Source of the DNA: Arthrobacter terrae
GTDB lineage: Bacteria; Actinomycetota; Actinomycetes; Actinomycetales; Micrococcaceae
Direction: 5' to 3'
Assembly (NCBI RefSeq): GCF_015708085.1
Contig: NZ_JADNYM010000004.1
Span: forward strand, 1 to 64,000
DNA: 64,000 bases
The translations under genes were made by a program, and so were the position numbers. The stretch's first letter is position 1. Each line of letters opens with the position of its first letter. The notes beneath the pieces were generated by a model. That model ran no database searches, was not told the origin of the DNA, and worked only from the letters and a program-made list of their open reading frames with translations. Below, piece after piece: positions 44,966 through 56,751 of the stretch.

Positions 44966-45862
44966 GTGCATTTCGGTCTCATCGGTCTTGGAAAAATGGG
45001 TTTCAATATGCGGGCGCGTCTCCGCGACGCCGGCCTGGAGGTCACAGGTTACGATCGCAATCCCGAGCTGACGGATGTTCCCTCCCTCGCTGAACTCGTT
45101 AAAGCGCTGCCGGCCCCGCGGACCATCTGGGTTATGGTTCCGGCAGGAAAGATCACCGACGACGTCATCAGCGAACTGGCGACTCTCATGGATGCCGGTG
45201 ACCTGATCATTGACGGTGGCAATTCCCGCTTCACTGAAGACCAAAAACACGGCGCCCTACTGGCCGAAGAGGGTATTGGGTTTGTCGACTGTGGAGTTTC
45301 CGGAGGGGTTTGGGGTCTCGCTAACGGCTACGGCCTGATGGCCGGCGGAGAGAAGTCAAATATCGACGCTGCCATGCCGCTCTTTGATGCCTTGCGTCCG
45401 GCAGGAGATCGGGCGGAGAGTTTTGTCCATGTCGGAGAGATCGGGGCAGGGCACTATGCAAAAATGGTGCACAATGGCATCGAATACGGGCTCATGCAAG
45501 CCTACGCTGAGGGCTACGAATTATTGATGGCCAAGGACATCATCAAGGATGTTCCCGGAACATTTGCCGCTTGGCAAAAGGGTACCGTAGTGCGGTCCTG
45601 GTTGCTGGATCTGCTGGTTAAGGCGTTGGAGGAAGATCCGGCCTTGACCCGGATTGCCGGCTATGTTGATGATTCGGGCGAAGGTCGATGGACGGTGGAG
45701 GAGGCAGTTGCCAGTTCTGTCCCTGCCCCGGCGATCACTGCTGCGCTATTTGCCCGTTTTGCATCCCGGCAGGATGATTCACCCGCGATGAAGATGGTCT
45801 CCGCACTGCGTAATCAATTTGGCGGGCATGCAACAAAACCTGCTAAACCAGCATCTTCCTAA
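44966..45862 (+). CDS. gnd: 6-phosphogluconate dehydrogenase, short NAD-type form
   Basis: Oxidative decarboxylation of 6-phosphogluconate. The 298-residue protein has the dinucleotide fold HFGLIGLGKMGFNMRARLRDAGLEV, the catalytic Lys region GAGHYAKMVHNGIEYGLMQAYAEGYELL and VDCGVSGGVWGL. The length matches the decarboxylating short, NAD-preferring type, not the 470-residue NADP type. Its position between dnaN and recF is typical of actinobacteria. Start GTG 44966. Confidence 0.93.
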   Translation: MHFGLIGLGKMGFNMRARLRDAGLEVTGYDRNPELTDVPSLAELVKALPAPRTIWVMVPAGKITDDVISELATLMDAGDLIIDGGNSRFTEDQKHGALLAEEGIGFVDCGVSGGVWGLANGYGLMAGGEKSNIDAAMPLFDALRPAGDRAESFVHVGEIGAGHYAKMVHNGIEYGLMQAYAEGYELLMAKDIIKDVPGTFAAWQKGTVVRSWLLDLLVKALEEDPALTRIAGYVDDSGEGRWTVEEAVASSVPAPAITAALFARFASRQDDSPAMKMVSALRNQFGGHATKPAKPASS

Positions 45863-45883
45863 CGGCAGGAGCCCGAGCCCGGC

Positions 45884-47122
45884 GTGTATCTGCAGCACCT
45901 TTCCCTTACCGATTTTCGTAGTTATGCCCAAGTTGAACTGTCGTTGGAACCGGGTGTAACCGTTTTTGTGGGATCTAACGGACTCGGCAAAACTAACCTG
46001 GTGGAAGCAGTGGGATACCTTTCCACACTAAGTTCCCATCGGGTAAGTTCTGATGGGCCGTTGCTGCGTTTTGGCAGCGACAGGGCGCTGGTCCGGGCCA
46101 AATTGATGCGTGGATCGCAGACTGTGGGCCTCGAAGTCGAAATCAATCATGGTCGGCCCAACCGGGCCCGCATCAACCGGGCCAATCCTGTCCGGGCCCG
46201 TGACATTCTGGGGATTTGCAGAACCGTTCTTTTCGCTCCGGAGGATCTCGCATTAGTTAAAGGAGACCCGGGAAACCGGCGGCGCTTCCTCGATGAACTT
46301 CTTGTTACCCTGCTGCCGCGGCACGCGGCTACCCGCAGTGATTATGAACGGGTCCTCAAGCAACGAAATGCACTGCTGAAATCGGCACGCGGCCAAATGT
46401 ATTCCCGGAACGGCATCAGCGAGTCCCATACGGCAACGCTGGAAGTCTGGGACCAGCACATGGCAGTTGCCGGCGCCACTCTGCTGGCGGCCCGGCTCGA
46501 ATTGCTTGAACGCCTCAAACCACATCTGGCCGCAGCTTATGAGCAGCTCACGGATGGATCCAAGGTCTTGAGCGTGCAATACCGGTCAAGTCTGGTAACG
46601 GCCACGGAGGACGAATCCGATGAGTATTCTGTAGATTCTTTCGAAACAGAGCAGGGCAAGGACGAATCTGAGGATACGGAACTGAAAGAACTTGCGGCGA
46701 TGTCCATACCTGAGCTCACCGAACGGTACTTGTGCAGTTTCGTTGCGGCACGCCGCCGGGAACTCGAGCGCGGACTTTCCCTGGTGGGACCCCATCGGGA
46801 CGAACTCGAGCTCGTGCTGGGTCAGGCGCCGGCCCGTGGATATGCCTCGCACGGAGAAACATGGTCCATAGCCCTGTCTTTGCGGCTTGCCTCGTATTAT
46901 GTTCTCCTTGACGACGCTCAGATCGAAGGAAATACACCAATCCTGATTCTGGATGATGTTTTTGCGGAATTGGATGTCCAGCGACGCAGTAAGCTTGCCG
47001 CTATCGTCTCCACTGCGGAGCAAGTCCTCGTCACGGCGGCGGTGGATGAAGATATTCCCGCTGAGCTGTCGGGGGCTCACATCCGAGTCAAACCCGGAGG
47101 TCTCGCGCTCGATGCAGGCTGA
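45884..47122 (+). CDS. recF: DNA replication/repair protein RecF
   Basis: ABC-type ATPase for gap repair and fork restart with RecO and RecR. Features: LSLTDFRSYAQVELSLEPGVTVFVGSNGLGKTNLVEAVGYL (Walker A GSNGLGKT), signature-like segment around LSLRLASYYVLL, and Walker B TPILILDDVFAELDVQRRSKLA. The 412-residue protein carries an acidic insertion (about residues 245-270). Start GTG 45884, 21 bp after gnd. The last 11 bases overlap dciA. Confidence 0.95.
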   Translation: MYLQHLSLTDFRSYAQVELSLEPGVTVFVGSNGLGKTNLVEAVGYLSTLSSHRVSSDGPLLRFGSDRALVRAKLMRGSQTVGLEVEINHGRPNRARINRANPVRARDILGICRTVLFAPEDLALVKGDPGNRRRFLDELLVTLLPRHAATRSDYERVLKQRNALLKSARGQMYSRNGISESHTATLEVWDQHMAVAGATLLAARLELLERLKPHLAAAYEQLTDGSKVLSVQYRSSLVTATEDESDEYSVDSFETEQGKDESEDTELKELAAMSIPELTERYLCSFVAARRRELERGLSLVGPHRDELELVLGQAPARGYASHGETWSIALSLRLASYYVLLDDAQIEGNTPILILDDVFAELDVQRRSKLAAIVSTAEQVLVTAAVDEDIPAELSGAHIRVKPGGLALDAG

Positions 47123-47648
47123 CGATTCAGACCAGGTCCAAACGCCGACCGAAGTAGATGCTGCGCAAGCTGCATTGAACCGGATGAGGGCGGCCGCGGC
47201 GCAGCGGGGGGAAATAAGACTGGCGCCGGGTCGACGGCCCGCGGAGAAACCAAAGTCGAGACGGCGAACCTTTTTGGATGTTAAAGATTCCGGCCGTGAT
47301 CCGCTGGGGCTGGGAAGTGTAGTCAGCCGGTTGGTCAGTGAACGCGGCTGGTCTTCGCCTGTCGCCGTAGGATCGGTGATGGCTCAGTGGAACACACTAG
47401 TGGGCGCGGACATTTCCGGTCACTGCCAGCCGGAAAGTTTTACCGGAACTACGCTCCAGGTTCGTTGTGATTCCACCAGCTGGGCCACTCAGCTGCGTTT
47501 ATTGAGTTCGTCGCTTCTGGCTCGCTTCGATACCGAGCTGGGTGCCGGCGTCGTGACAAAGATTCAGGTGTTAGCCCCGGCCGCGCCGAATTGGCGAAAG
47601 GGTTACCGGACGGTCAAGGGCCGCGGCCCGAGGGACACTTACGGCTAA
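47112..47648 (+). CDS. dciA: DUF721 protein DciA (replicative helicase loader type)
   Basis: A 178-residue protein with an N-terminal Gln/Asp-rich lead, a basic linker (RRPAEKPKSRRR) and the C-terminal DUF721 domain (about residues 75-160; WSSPVAVGSVMAQWNTLVGADISGHCQPESF, SWATQLRLLSSSLLARFDTELG). DciA proteins load or activate DnaB in bacteria lacking DnaC/DnaI. ATG 47112 is chosen because GGAGG lies about ten bases upstream; it overlaps recF by 11 bp. Confidence 0.9.
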   Translation: MQADDSDQVQTPTEVDAAQAALNRMRAAAAQRGEIRLAPGRRPAEKPKSRRRTFLDVKDSGRDPLGLGSVVSRLVSERGWSSPVAVGSVMAQWNTLVGADISGHCQPESFTGTTLQVRCDSTSWATQLRLLSSSLLARFDTELGAGVVTKIQVLAPAAPNWRKGYRTVKGRGPRDTYG

Positions 47649-50131
<2,483 letters not shown>

Positions 50132-50197
50132 CGCCGCAACGGTACACCTCAAACATATTACTGATCCGACATATTTCTGGAACGGAATGCTTGAACT

Positions 50198-52882
50198 ATG
50201 AGTGACGACGAAACCCCCGAGGTTCCTGTGGGCGCGGACGAAATCATTGAAGGAGCCGTCCTGACGGACCGGGTGGAGCAGGTGGACCTGCAGACCGAGA
50301 TGCAGCGCTCCTACCTGGATTACGCCATGGCGGTCATTGTCGGCCGGGCCCTGCCCGATGTTCGGGATGGACTGAAGCCGGTGCACCGGCGGGTCATCTA
50401 CGCCATGTTCGACGGCGGCTACCGGCCCGAACGCTCGTTCAACAAGTGCGCCCGCGTGGTTGGCGAGGTGATGGGTCAGTACCATCCGCACGGTGACATG
50501 TCCATCTATGATGCACTGGTCCGGTTGATCCAGGATTGGACGATGCGGTACCCGCTGGCTCTTGGCCAGGGGAACTTTGGCTCGCCGGGCAACGACGGCG
50601 CCGCCGCACCACGGTACACGGAGACCAAGATGGCTCCGCTCGCGATGGAAATGGTCCGTGACATCGACGAGGAAACCGTCGATTTCCAGGATAATTATGA
50701 CGGCAAGAACCAGGAGCCGATGATTCTGCCGGCCCGGTTCCCGAACCTGCTGGTCAATGGGTCCTCCGGCATCGCCGTCGGTATGGCCACTAATATTCCG
50801 CCGCATAATCTGCGGGAAGTTGCCGACGGAGTGCAGTGGTATCTGGCCAATCCGGGTGCAAGCCGGGAAGAGCTGCTTGAAGCGTTGATCCTCCGGATCA
50901 AGGGGCCGGACTTTCCTACCGGAGCCCAGATTCTGGGCCATCAGGGCATCGAAGATGCCTACCGGACCGGGCGCGGCTCCATCACCATGCGCGCCGTCGT
51001 CAATGTCGAGGAGATCCAGGGCCGGACCTGCCTGGTCGTTACCGAGCTGCCGTTCCAGGCAAACCCGGATAATCTGGCGATTAAGATCGCTGAGCTCGTC
51101 AAGGACGGCAAGATATCGGGCATTGCCGATCTTCGGGATGAAACCTCCGGACGCACCGGACAGCGCCTCGTCGTCGTGCTTAAGCGCGACGCCGTCGCCA
51201 AGGTTGTGCTCAATAACCTGTATAAGCACACCCAGCTGCAGGATAACTTCGGTGCCAATATGCTCGCCATTGTCGACGGCGTGCCGCGCACGCTGAGTCT
51301 GGACGCGTTCATCAGGCATTGGGTGACCCACCAAATGGACGTCATTGCAAGGCGCACCCGCTACCGGTTGCGCAAGGCAGAGGAAGCAGCGCACATTTTA
51401 CGCGGCTATCTGAAGGCCCTTGACGCTCTCGACGAAGTCATAGCCCTGATCCGCCGTTCGCAGACCGTCGAGGACGCACGTAACGGACTAATGGGCCTGC
51501 TTGAGATCGATGAAGTTCAGGCGCAGGCCATCCTCAACATGCAGTTGCGCAGACTGGCTGCCCTGGAACGGCAGAAGATCCAGGAGGATCACGACAAGCT
51601 CGAGGCTGAGATTGTTGAATATAACCGCATCCTCGCCTCCGAGGATGTACAGCGCGGCATTGTCAGCACCGAACTGCAGGACATTGCGGACAAGTACGGC
51701 GATGACCGCCGCACGCACATCATGCTCGGTTATGACCCGAATATGAGCATGGAAGACCTCATCCCCGAGGAAGAGATGGTGGTGACGATCACCCACGGCG
51801 GGTATGTCAAGCGCACGCGCAGCGATAACTACCGGTCCCAGCATCGCGGCGGCAAGGGTATCAAGGGTGCTCAACTGCGTGGCGACGATGTAGTGGAGCA
51901 TTTCTTCGTCACAACCACACACCACTGGCTGCTGTTTTTCACCAACCTTGGGCGTGTGTATCGTGCCAAGGCCTACGAACTCGTAGAGGCAGGACGCGAT
52001 GCCAAGGGCCAGCACGTAGCGAATCTCCTGGCCTTCCAGCCGGATGAAACGATTGCCCAGGTTTTGGATCTTCGTGACTACCAGCAGTCACCGTATCTGG
52101 TGCTGGCCACCAAAGCCGGTCTGGTGAAGAAGACCCGGCTGGAGGATTATGACACCAACCGCTCCGCCGGAGTCATCGCGATCAACCTGCGCGATGGGGA
52201 TGAGCTGGTGTCCGCCCAGCTGGTATCTGAAACCGATGATCTTCAGCTTGTTTCACGCAAGGGGCAGTCCATCCGTTTTACAGCCACCGACGAGGCCTTA
52301 CGGCCGATGGGGAGGGCGACCTCGGGTGTGACGGGGATGAAGTTCCGCGACAGCGATGAGCTGCTGGCAGCGAACGTAGTGACTGAGGATTCGTTTGTCT
52401 TCATCGTGACCGAAGGCGGCTATGCCAAACGCACGGCCGTCAGTGAGTACCGGCTACAGGGCCGGGGCGGACTGGGAATTAAGGTTGCCAAACTGGCGGA
52501 GGACCGCGGGGATCTGGTGGGGGCTTTGATCGTCCAGGAGGACGATGAGGTACTGGTCGTGATGAGCGGCGGAAAAGTAGTCCGTTCCAACGTCAGTGAA
52601 GTGCCGGCTAAAGGCCGGGATACCATGGGCGTGGTCTTCGCTAAGCCGGACAAGAATGATCGCATCATTGAAGTGGCGCGCAACAGTGAGCGCGGCCTCG
52701 AAGCCGAGGAGCTGGAAGAGGATCTGCAGGCAGGGTCCGATGGTGCACTGACGGTCGACGGCGGTCCGGAAACTGCTGCCGACGGTGCAGCAGACGTTGG
52801 GGAGAGTGCACAAAGCCGTGATCATCACACGGATGAAGTACCGTTAACTGACGATAACGCTAGCAGTGGAGGTACCGATTGA
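50198..52882 (+). CDS. gyrA: DNA gyrase subunit A
   Basis: Cleavage-rejoining subunit of gyrase. The 894-residue protein has the winged-helix cleavage domain with catalytic Tyr140 (APRYTETKM), GyrA-box QHRGGKGI, and C-terminal beta-pinwheel repeats. The last 60 residues are acidic and low complexity. In the quinolone-resistance segment [10 protein letters not shown], Met101 stands where E. coli has Ser83; Asp105 (E. coli Asp87) is kept. Start ATG 50198. Confidence 0.98.
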   Translation: MSDDETPEVPVGADEIIEGAVLTDRVEQVDLQTEMQRSYLDYAMAVIVGRALPDVRDGLKPVHRRVIYAMFDGGYRPERSFNKCARVVGEVMGQYHPHGDMSIYDALVRLIQDWTMRYPLALGQGNFGSPGNDGAAAPRYTETKMAPLAMEMVRDIDEETVDFQDNYDGKNQEPMILPARFPNLLVNGSSGIAVGMATNIPPHNLREVADGVQWYLANPGASREELLEALILRIKGPDFPTGAQILGHQGIEDAYRTGRGSITMRAVVNVEEIQGRTCLVVTELPFQANPDNLAIKIAELVKDGKISGIADLRDETSGRTGQRLVVVLKRDAVAKVVLNNLYKHTQLQDNFGANMLAIVDGVPRTLSLDAFIRHWVTHQMDVIARRTRYRLRKAEEAAHILRGYLKALDALDEVIALIRRSQTVEDARNGLMGLLEIDEVQAQAILNMQLRRLAALERQKIQEDHDKLEAEIVEYNRILASEDVQRGIVSTELQDIADKYGDDRRTHIMLGYDPNMSMEDLIPEEEMVVTITHGGYVKRTRSDNYRSQHRGGKGIKGAQLRGDDVVEHFFVTTTHHWLLFFTNLGRVYRAKAYELVEAGRDAKGQHVANLLAFQPDETIAQVLDLRDYQQSPYLVLATKAGLVKKTRLEDYDTNRSAGVIAINLRDGDELVSAQLVSETDDLQLVSRKGQSIRFTATDEALRPMGRATSGVTGMKFRDSDELLAANVVTEDSFVFIVTEGGYAKRTAVSEYRLQGRGGLGIKVAKLAEDRGDLVGALIVQEDDEVLVVMSGGKVVRSNVSEVPAKGRDTMGVVFAKPDKNDRIIEVARNSERGLEAEELEEDLQAGSDGALTVDGGPETAADGAADVGESAQSRDHHTDEVPLTDDNASSGGTD

Positions 52883-53391
52883 GCACGAGTAACTCAAACC
52901 CCAGGCCGTCAGCGGGCCCACGGGTGAGTGCACCGGCGCGTCCGCCGCAGCGCCCCGGCACGGCTTCCACCACTCAACGGCCCGCGAACAGCAGGCCCGC
53001 ACTGGTCAAGCCCGCGCCGAAGGCCAAGGCCCGCCGGGCGCGGCTGCTGGTCAGCAAGATTGATCCGTGGTCAGTGCTGAAAATGGCTTTCCTGCTGTCC
53101 GTCGCACTGGGAATCGTCACGGTTGTGGCCTCAATAGTGCTGTGGACAGTCCTGGACTTCACGGGAGTCTTCGAAAGAGTCAACTCGCTCATGAGCGACA
53201 TACAGGGCAGCGAAGGCGGTGGGTTCGATTTGAAGAAGGTTGCGTCGCTGGGTCAGGTTGCGTCCTTCGCCACCATCATCGCTGTGATCAATGTTGTACT
53301 GCTGACGGCATTGTCCGTGCTCGCTGCGGTGCTGTACAACATCTCGGCGACGCTGGTCGGTGGCATCTCCTTGACACTCACAGACGATTAA
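52879..53391 (+). CDS. DUF3566 domain membrane protein
   Basis: A 170-residue protein with a Pro/Arg/Ala-rich cytoplasmic N-terminus (1-60) and two membrane helices (about 70-95 and 128-155), the actinobacterial DUF3566 layout ([49 protein letters not shown]). TTG 52879 overlaps the gyrA stop, with GGAGG 7 bases upstream. The gyrA-DUF3566-tRNA-Ile order is conserved in actinobacteria; function unknown. Confidence 0.9.
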   Translation: MSTSNSNPRPSAGPRVSAPARPPQRPGTASTTQRPANSRPALVKPAPKAKARRARLLVSKIDPWSVLKMAFLLSVALGIVTVVASIVLWTVLDFTGVFERVNSLMSDIQGSEGGGFDLKKVASLGQVASFATIIAVINVVLLTALSVLAAVLYNISATLVGGISLTLTDD

Positions 53392-53398
53392 CCTCCGC

Positions 53399-53435
53399 TC
53401 GGTCGGTTCGGCGGTAGCGCTGAACCGACCGATTT
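53399..53435 (+). terminator. Hairpin after the gyrA/DUF3566 genes
   Basis: An 11-bp stem (53399-53409 with 53422-53432), 12-base loop, then TTTGG. Likely ends the gyrBA transcript; the T-run is short. Confidence 0.65.
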
Positions 53436-53489
53436 GGGCAGAACGTGTTGGTACTGTAAAGTTTTATTTCGACCCGCTAAGGGTTGAAA

Positions 53490-53563
53490 GGGCGCATAGC
53501 TCAGGCGGTTAGAGCGCTTCGCTGATAACGAAGAGGTCCCAGGTTCAAGTCCTGGTGCGCCCA
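53490..53563 (+). tRNA. tRNA-Ile (anticodon GAT)
   Basis: 74 nt. Acceptor GGGCGCA pairs with TGCGCCC, D-loop AGCTCAGGCGGTTAGAGCGC, anticodon loop CTGATAA with GAT, T-loop TTCAAGT. The sequence after the discriminator A is CGG, so the CCA end is not encoded. Confidence 0.97.
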
Positions 53564-53589
53564 CGGAACCTGCCCCAAAGGAGGTACTT

Positions 53590-53706
53590 GTGAAAAAGCT
53601 GCTGGTTATCGGAGCGGTTGTAGCAAGTGTTCTGGTGCTTCGAAGGAAGTGGCAGGAATCCGAAGAACAAAAGAAAACCTGGCACAGCGGGACGGATAAG
53701 GTCTAG
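53590..53706 (+). CDS. DLW-39 family peptide
   Basis: A 38-residue peptide, MKKLLVIGAVVASVLVLRRK followed by WQESEEQKKTWHSGTDKV: one N-terminal membrane helix and a short hydrophilic tail. I recognise the actinobacterial DLW-39 family by size, topology and place between tRNA-Ile and tRNA-Ala; its motif is weakly kept (KTWHSGTD for QDLWTEATD). AAAGGAGG lies upstream of GTG 53590. Role unknown. Confidence 0.75.
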   Translation: MKKLLVIGAVVASVLVLRRKWQESEEQKKTWHSGTDKV

Positions 53707-53736
53707 CTGTTCCTGGCGTTGTGGGCAGTACACTAT

Positions 53737-53809
53737 GGGGGCATGGCGCAATTGGTAGCGCACCTGCTTTGCAAGCAGGGGGTTCGGGGTTCGAGTCCCC
53801 GTGCCTCCA
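53737..53809 (+). tRNA. tRNA-Ala (anticodon TGC)
   Basis: 73 nt with CCA encoded at 53810-53812. Acceptor GGGGGCA pairs with TGCCTCC (one G-T pair), D-arm GCGCAATTGGTAGCGC, anticodon loop TTTGCAA with TGC, T-loop TTCGAGT. Expressed downstream of tRNA-Ile and the DLW-39 gene. Confidence 0.97.
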
Positions 53810-53816
53810 CCATAGG

Positions 53817-53857
53817 AAGCGTCCCGACCAGCATCAGCTGGTCGGGACGCTTTATTT
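53817..53857 (+). terminator. Intrinsic terminator after tRNA-Ala
   Basis: Perfect 16-bp stem (53817-53832 with 53837-53852), 4-base loop ATCA, then TTATTT. It lies 4 bp after the encoded CCA. Confidence 0.92.
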
Positions 53858-53897
53858 ATGCCGTTTCGATCCGACGCAGGACATAGGGGTTAGGACA

Positions 53898-54782
53898 GTG
53901 AACTTTTTCCTGGCGGCACTCGGCGTGATAGGGATTTCCGCCTCCGGCCCCATTATGGCAGCTACGGCTGCGCCCGCCTTGGCGATTGCTTTCTGGCGGA
54001 ATGCTCTTGGCGCGCTCATTATGGGGGCACCGGCACTGGCAACCCAGGGGAAACGGTTTCGCCAACTGGGTCCGGTGGAGTACAAGTGGTCAGCTATGGC
54101 AGCCCTGGCGCTGGCGCTGCACTTTGCCTGCTTCATATCCGCCCTGAAGTTGACCAGTGTGGCGGCCGCCACGGCCCTGGTCTGCCTGCAGGCGGCCTGG
54201 ATTGCGTTGTTCCAACGCTTCCGCGGCCATCGCCCGGTCCCGGCTGTGCTGGTCGGTCTTTTAGCGGCACTTGCCGGGGTGATTGTCATTTCCGGATTTG
54301 ACCTGGCCACCTCCCCGGAGGCCATTGCCGGGGACGCATTGGCACTGGCAGGAGGTGCACTTGCCGGCCTGTACACGATCGCAGGCGGCCAGGCACGGCG
54401 CAGTATGTCCACCGGGACGTATACCACGCTCTGCTACGGAGGCAGTGCTGTACTGCTGGCGCTCATGTGCGTGGCCTTTAGAGAGCCGTTTGGCGGATTT
54501 TCCCCTGCTGCCTGGTTAGGGATCCTTGCAGTGACTGTGGTGGCCCAAATTATGGGTCACACGGTATTTAACCATCTGCTCGCAACTATCAGCCCACTCG
54601 TCGTCTCGATGATCATTCTGCTGGAAATACCCGGTGCCGCCGCACTGGCGGCGGTTTTCCTGGGCGAGAAACTTCCCGGTGGTACGTACCTGGGTCTGGG
54701 GATGATTCTGGCGGGGCTGGCAGTAGTGGTTCGCGGGCAAGGGCGCCCCGGTGCGAAGGCAGTTGTCCCGCTGGCTCAGTAG
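53898..54782 (+). CDS. EamA/RhaT-type transporter (DMT superfamily)
   Basis: A 294-residue membrane protein with about ten helices in two EamA repeats (e.g. FFLAALGVIGISASGPIMAATAAPALAIAFWRNALGALIMGA and the second half from LAGGALAGLYTIAGGQARRSM). GTG 53898 is chosen: the open frame upstream runs through the tRNA-Ala gene, so earlier starts are impossible as protein, and GGGG lies about eight bases upstream. Substrate unknown; the family includes amino-acid and metabolite exporters. Confidence 0.85.
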   Translation: MNFFLAALGVIGISASGPIMAATAAPALAIAFWRNALGALIMGAPALATQGKRFRQLGPVEYKWSAMAALALALHFACFISALKLTSVAAATALVCLQAAWIALFQRFRGHRPVPAVLVGLLAALAGVIVISGFDLATSPEAIAGDALALAGGALAGLYTIAGGQARRSMSTGTYTTLCYGGSAVLLALMCVAFREPFGGFSPAAWLGILAVTVVAQIMGHTVFNHLLATISPLVVSMIILLEIPGAAALAAVFLGEKLPGGTYLGLGMILAGLAVVVRGQGRPGAKAVVPLAQ

Positions 54783-54933
54783 CGCGTCCATCCGGACCTG
54801 CCCACCGGGTGGGACCAGGTAATGAAGCCGCCTCGAACTGTCCCGGCTTGTCCGAGGTTGTCCGGTGCGGACCGTAATTCCCGGTGCACTTATTGTCGAC
54901 GACGATGAGCAGCGGAGCAAAAAAGCAGCGCAG

Positions 54934-54971
54934 ACCAAAAAACTGGAGGGGCCCGCTGTGGGCCCCTCCAG
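54934..54971 (-). terminator. Intrinsic terminator of the helical-repeat protein gene
   Basis: Perfect 12-bp stem (54943-54954 with 54960-54971), 5-base loop; on the minus strand it is followed by TTTTTTGGT. It lies 24 bp past the stop of the gene ending at 54996 and faces the convergent EamA gene. Confidence 0.9.
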
Positions 54972-54995
54972 CTTCAGGTTTTACTGCCGGGTAAT

Positions 54996-55985
54996 TTACT
55001 GATCGGTTGGCTTATCCCCGGTGTTTTCAATCTTGGACGCGATGTTGTTCAGTGCCGTCTTCGCATCCTTGGCGACGTGCTTGCTGGCTGCCGGGGCGTC
55101 ATCGGCGGTCTTGACGGCGTCGTGGGCGGCGTCGTCGGTCTTTTTGCCGGCTTTGTCCTTTGCATCCACCGCAGCGGTTCTAATATCATCCGCTTTGTCC
55201 TTGGCGGCTGCCGCAACGTCACTGATCTTGTCTGTCGCGTCGTCCTTGATTTCGGCTGCCTTGCCCGCTGCCGTGTCCGCCGGGGCAGAATCGGGCACGG
55301 CGGACTGCTGGGAGGGTCCCACCGGTGCCGGCGTTTTCCACGGATCCTCCACCGGGCGCGAAGCCTTCCAAGCGGCAGCACCGGCAGCAACAGCGGCAGC
55401 AACTACGCCGACGATCAGCCAACCCTTATTACCGCTCTTGCGCTGACGGCTCAGTTGTGCAGCGGCGTCCTTGGACGCCTTGGCCGCGGCCTTCTGCGCC
55501 TTGGCAATCGTTTTTTTATCGCCGGTGAGCTTGGCGACAACAACATTGACCTGTTCCGGTGTCTTGGCGTTCTCCAACGCCTTTCCTACGGCCTGCGCCG
55601 CGTCACCGAGCTTGCCGGACAACATTGGCAGGTAATCGCCGACCACTCGGTCCTTGGCTGTGGAGATTGCCGGTGCCGCTTTATCCAAGGCTCCCTGCAG
55701 CCGTGGTGTGGCTCCGTCAACAGCGTTGGAAATCTTTGGGGCGAGCTTGTCCAGGCCACTCTGAATCCGCGGCGTAACGTTCGCTACGCCTTCTGCAGTG
55801 AGGTTGGCGGCCTTTCGTAAACCGTCCTGGACCATGGGAGCAGCACTTTCAAAGCCCTTCTCCAGCCTGGGAACGGCCCACTTCAGGGCGGCATCCACCT
55901 GAGGAGCTGCCCAATCGCGGGCAGTTCCCACGCCCTTGCTCAGCGTGTCCTCCAGATCGTGGGTAATACGGTCCGCTTTCTTCAC
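54996..55985 (-). CDS. Membrane-anchored Ala/Lys/Asp-rich helical repeat protein
   Basis: A 329-residue protein of unknown function. Residues 1-185 are helical with repeated APRLEKGFESAAPMVQDGL / TPRIQSGLDKLAPKISNAV / TPRLQGALDKAAPAIS units (about 22 residues each). One membrane helix spans about 188-206 (WLIVGVVAAAVAAGAAAW). The C-terminal 110 residues have Lys/Asp/Ala-rich LEA-like repeats (AAKDKADDIRTAAVDAKDKAGKKTDDAAHD). GTG 55985 follows GGGAGG by about five bases; the frame extends six codons further. Own terminator; no obvious operon partner. Confidence 0.75.
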   Translation of the reverse strand: MKKADRITHDLEDTLSKGVGTARDWAAPQVDAALKWAVPRLEKGFESAAPMVQDGLRKAANLTAEGVANVTPRIQSGLDKLAPKISNAVDGATPRLQGALDKAAPAISTAKDRVVGDYLPMLSGKLGDAAQAVGKALENAKTPEQVNVVVAKLTGDKKTIAKAQKAAAKASKDAAAQLSRQRKSGNKGWLIVGVVAAAVAAGAAAWKASRPVEDPWKTPAPVGPSQQSAVPDSAPADTAAGKAAEIKDDATDKISDVAAAAKDKADDIRTAAVDAKDKAGKKTDDAAHDAVKTADDAPAASKHVAKDAKTALNNIASKIENTGDKPTDQ

Positions 55986-56161
55986 AACTACCTCCCGGAT
56001 CATTTGACAGTTCCATGTTCAGCCTACGTTGTTATTCAGCCTACGTGGATTGGCGGGTTCCGGCTATTCGCCGCGGAATAGTTCTTCGTCAGAGGTTCAC
56101 TGAACGCTGAACACCGGCTAATGCCCGGTCTTCAGCCGCTTCGACGTGGCAGAATTGCGCC

Positions 56162-56692
56162 ATGACTGCTATTCCAACCGCAAAAGCGACCATACATACC
56201 AATCACGGTGACATCCTGGTTAATCTCTTTGGAAACCATGCGCCGAAGACCGTCAAGAACTTTGTCGGCCTGGCCACTGGGGAGATCACCTGGAAGCACC
56301 CCGCAACCGGTGCTGACAGTAATGCTCCGCTCTACGACGGAACCATTTTTCACCGCATCATCAAGGATTTCATGATCCAGGCCGGGGATCCCCTGGGACG
56401 CGGAACGGGCGGCCCCGGCTACCAGTTCGGCGACGAGATTCACCCGGACCTGAACTTCAACGAGCCGTACAAGCTGGCGATGGCGAATGCCGGGCCGGGC
56501 ACCAACGGGTCACAGTTCTTCATCACCACCATCCCCACCGGGTGGCTCCAGGGCAAACACACCATTTTTGGTGACGTTGTAGATGCTGACTCCAAGGCTG
56601 TTGTCGATGCCATTGAGGGCGTCTCCACAGGTCCCGGGGACAAGCCGCGTGAAGATGTTGTCATTAAGAGCATTACCGTCGAGCAACTCTAG
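56162..56692 (+). CDS. Peptidyl-prolyl cis-trans isomerase, cyclophilin type
   Basis: Cytoplasmic PPIase of 176 residues without signal peptide. Core: IHTNHGDILVNLFGNHAPKTVKNFVGLATG, FHRIIKDFMIQAGDPLGRGTGGPGYQFGDE (catalytic Arg and Gln), GTNGSQFFITT and LQGKHTIFGDVV. Full family length. The position near oriC between DNA gyrase/tRNA genes and the rhomboid gene is standard for actinobacterial PpiA. A hairpin (56709-56736) lies between it and the rhomboid gene. Confidence 0.95.
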   Translation: MTAIPTAKATIHTNHGDILVNLFGNHAPKTVKNFVGLATGEITWKHPATGADSNAPLYDGTIFHRIIKDFMIQAGDPLGRGTGGPGYQFGDEIHPDLNFNEPYKLAMANAGPGTNGSQFFITTIPTGWLQGKHTIFGDVVDADSKAVVDAIEGVSTGPGDKPREDVVIKSITVEQL

Positions 56693-56708
56693 CCATAGTC
56701 CCGAAGGT

Positions 56709-56736
56709 CTCCCACGACCGGATGAAGTCGTGGGAG
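56709..56736. terminator. Hairpin between ppiA-like and rhomboid genes
   Basis: 10-bp perfect stem (56709-56718 with 56727-56736), 8-base loop. No T-run on either strand, so it may be a weak terminator or an attenuating structure before the rhomboid start at 56752. Confidence 0.5.
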
Positions 56737-56751
56737 GCCAGGAATGAAGAG

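Noticed and set aside
53721-53897. 5' extension of the EamA gene frame
   Set aside because: It runs through tRNA-Ala and its terminator, so the protein must start downstream (GTG 53898).
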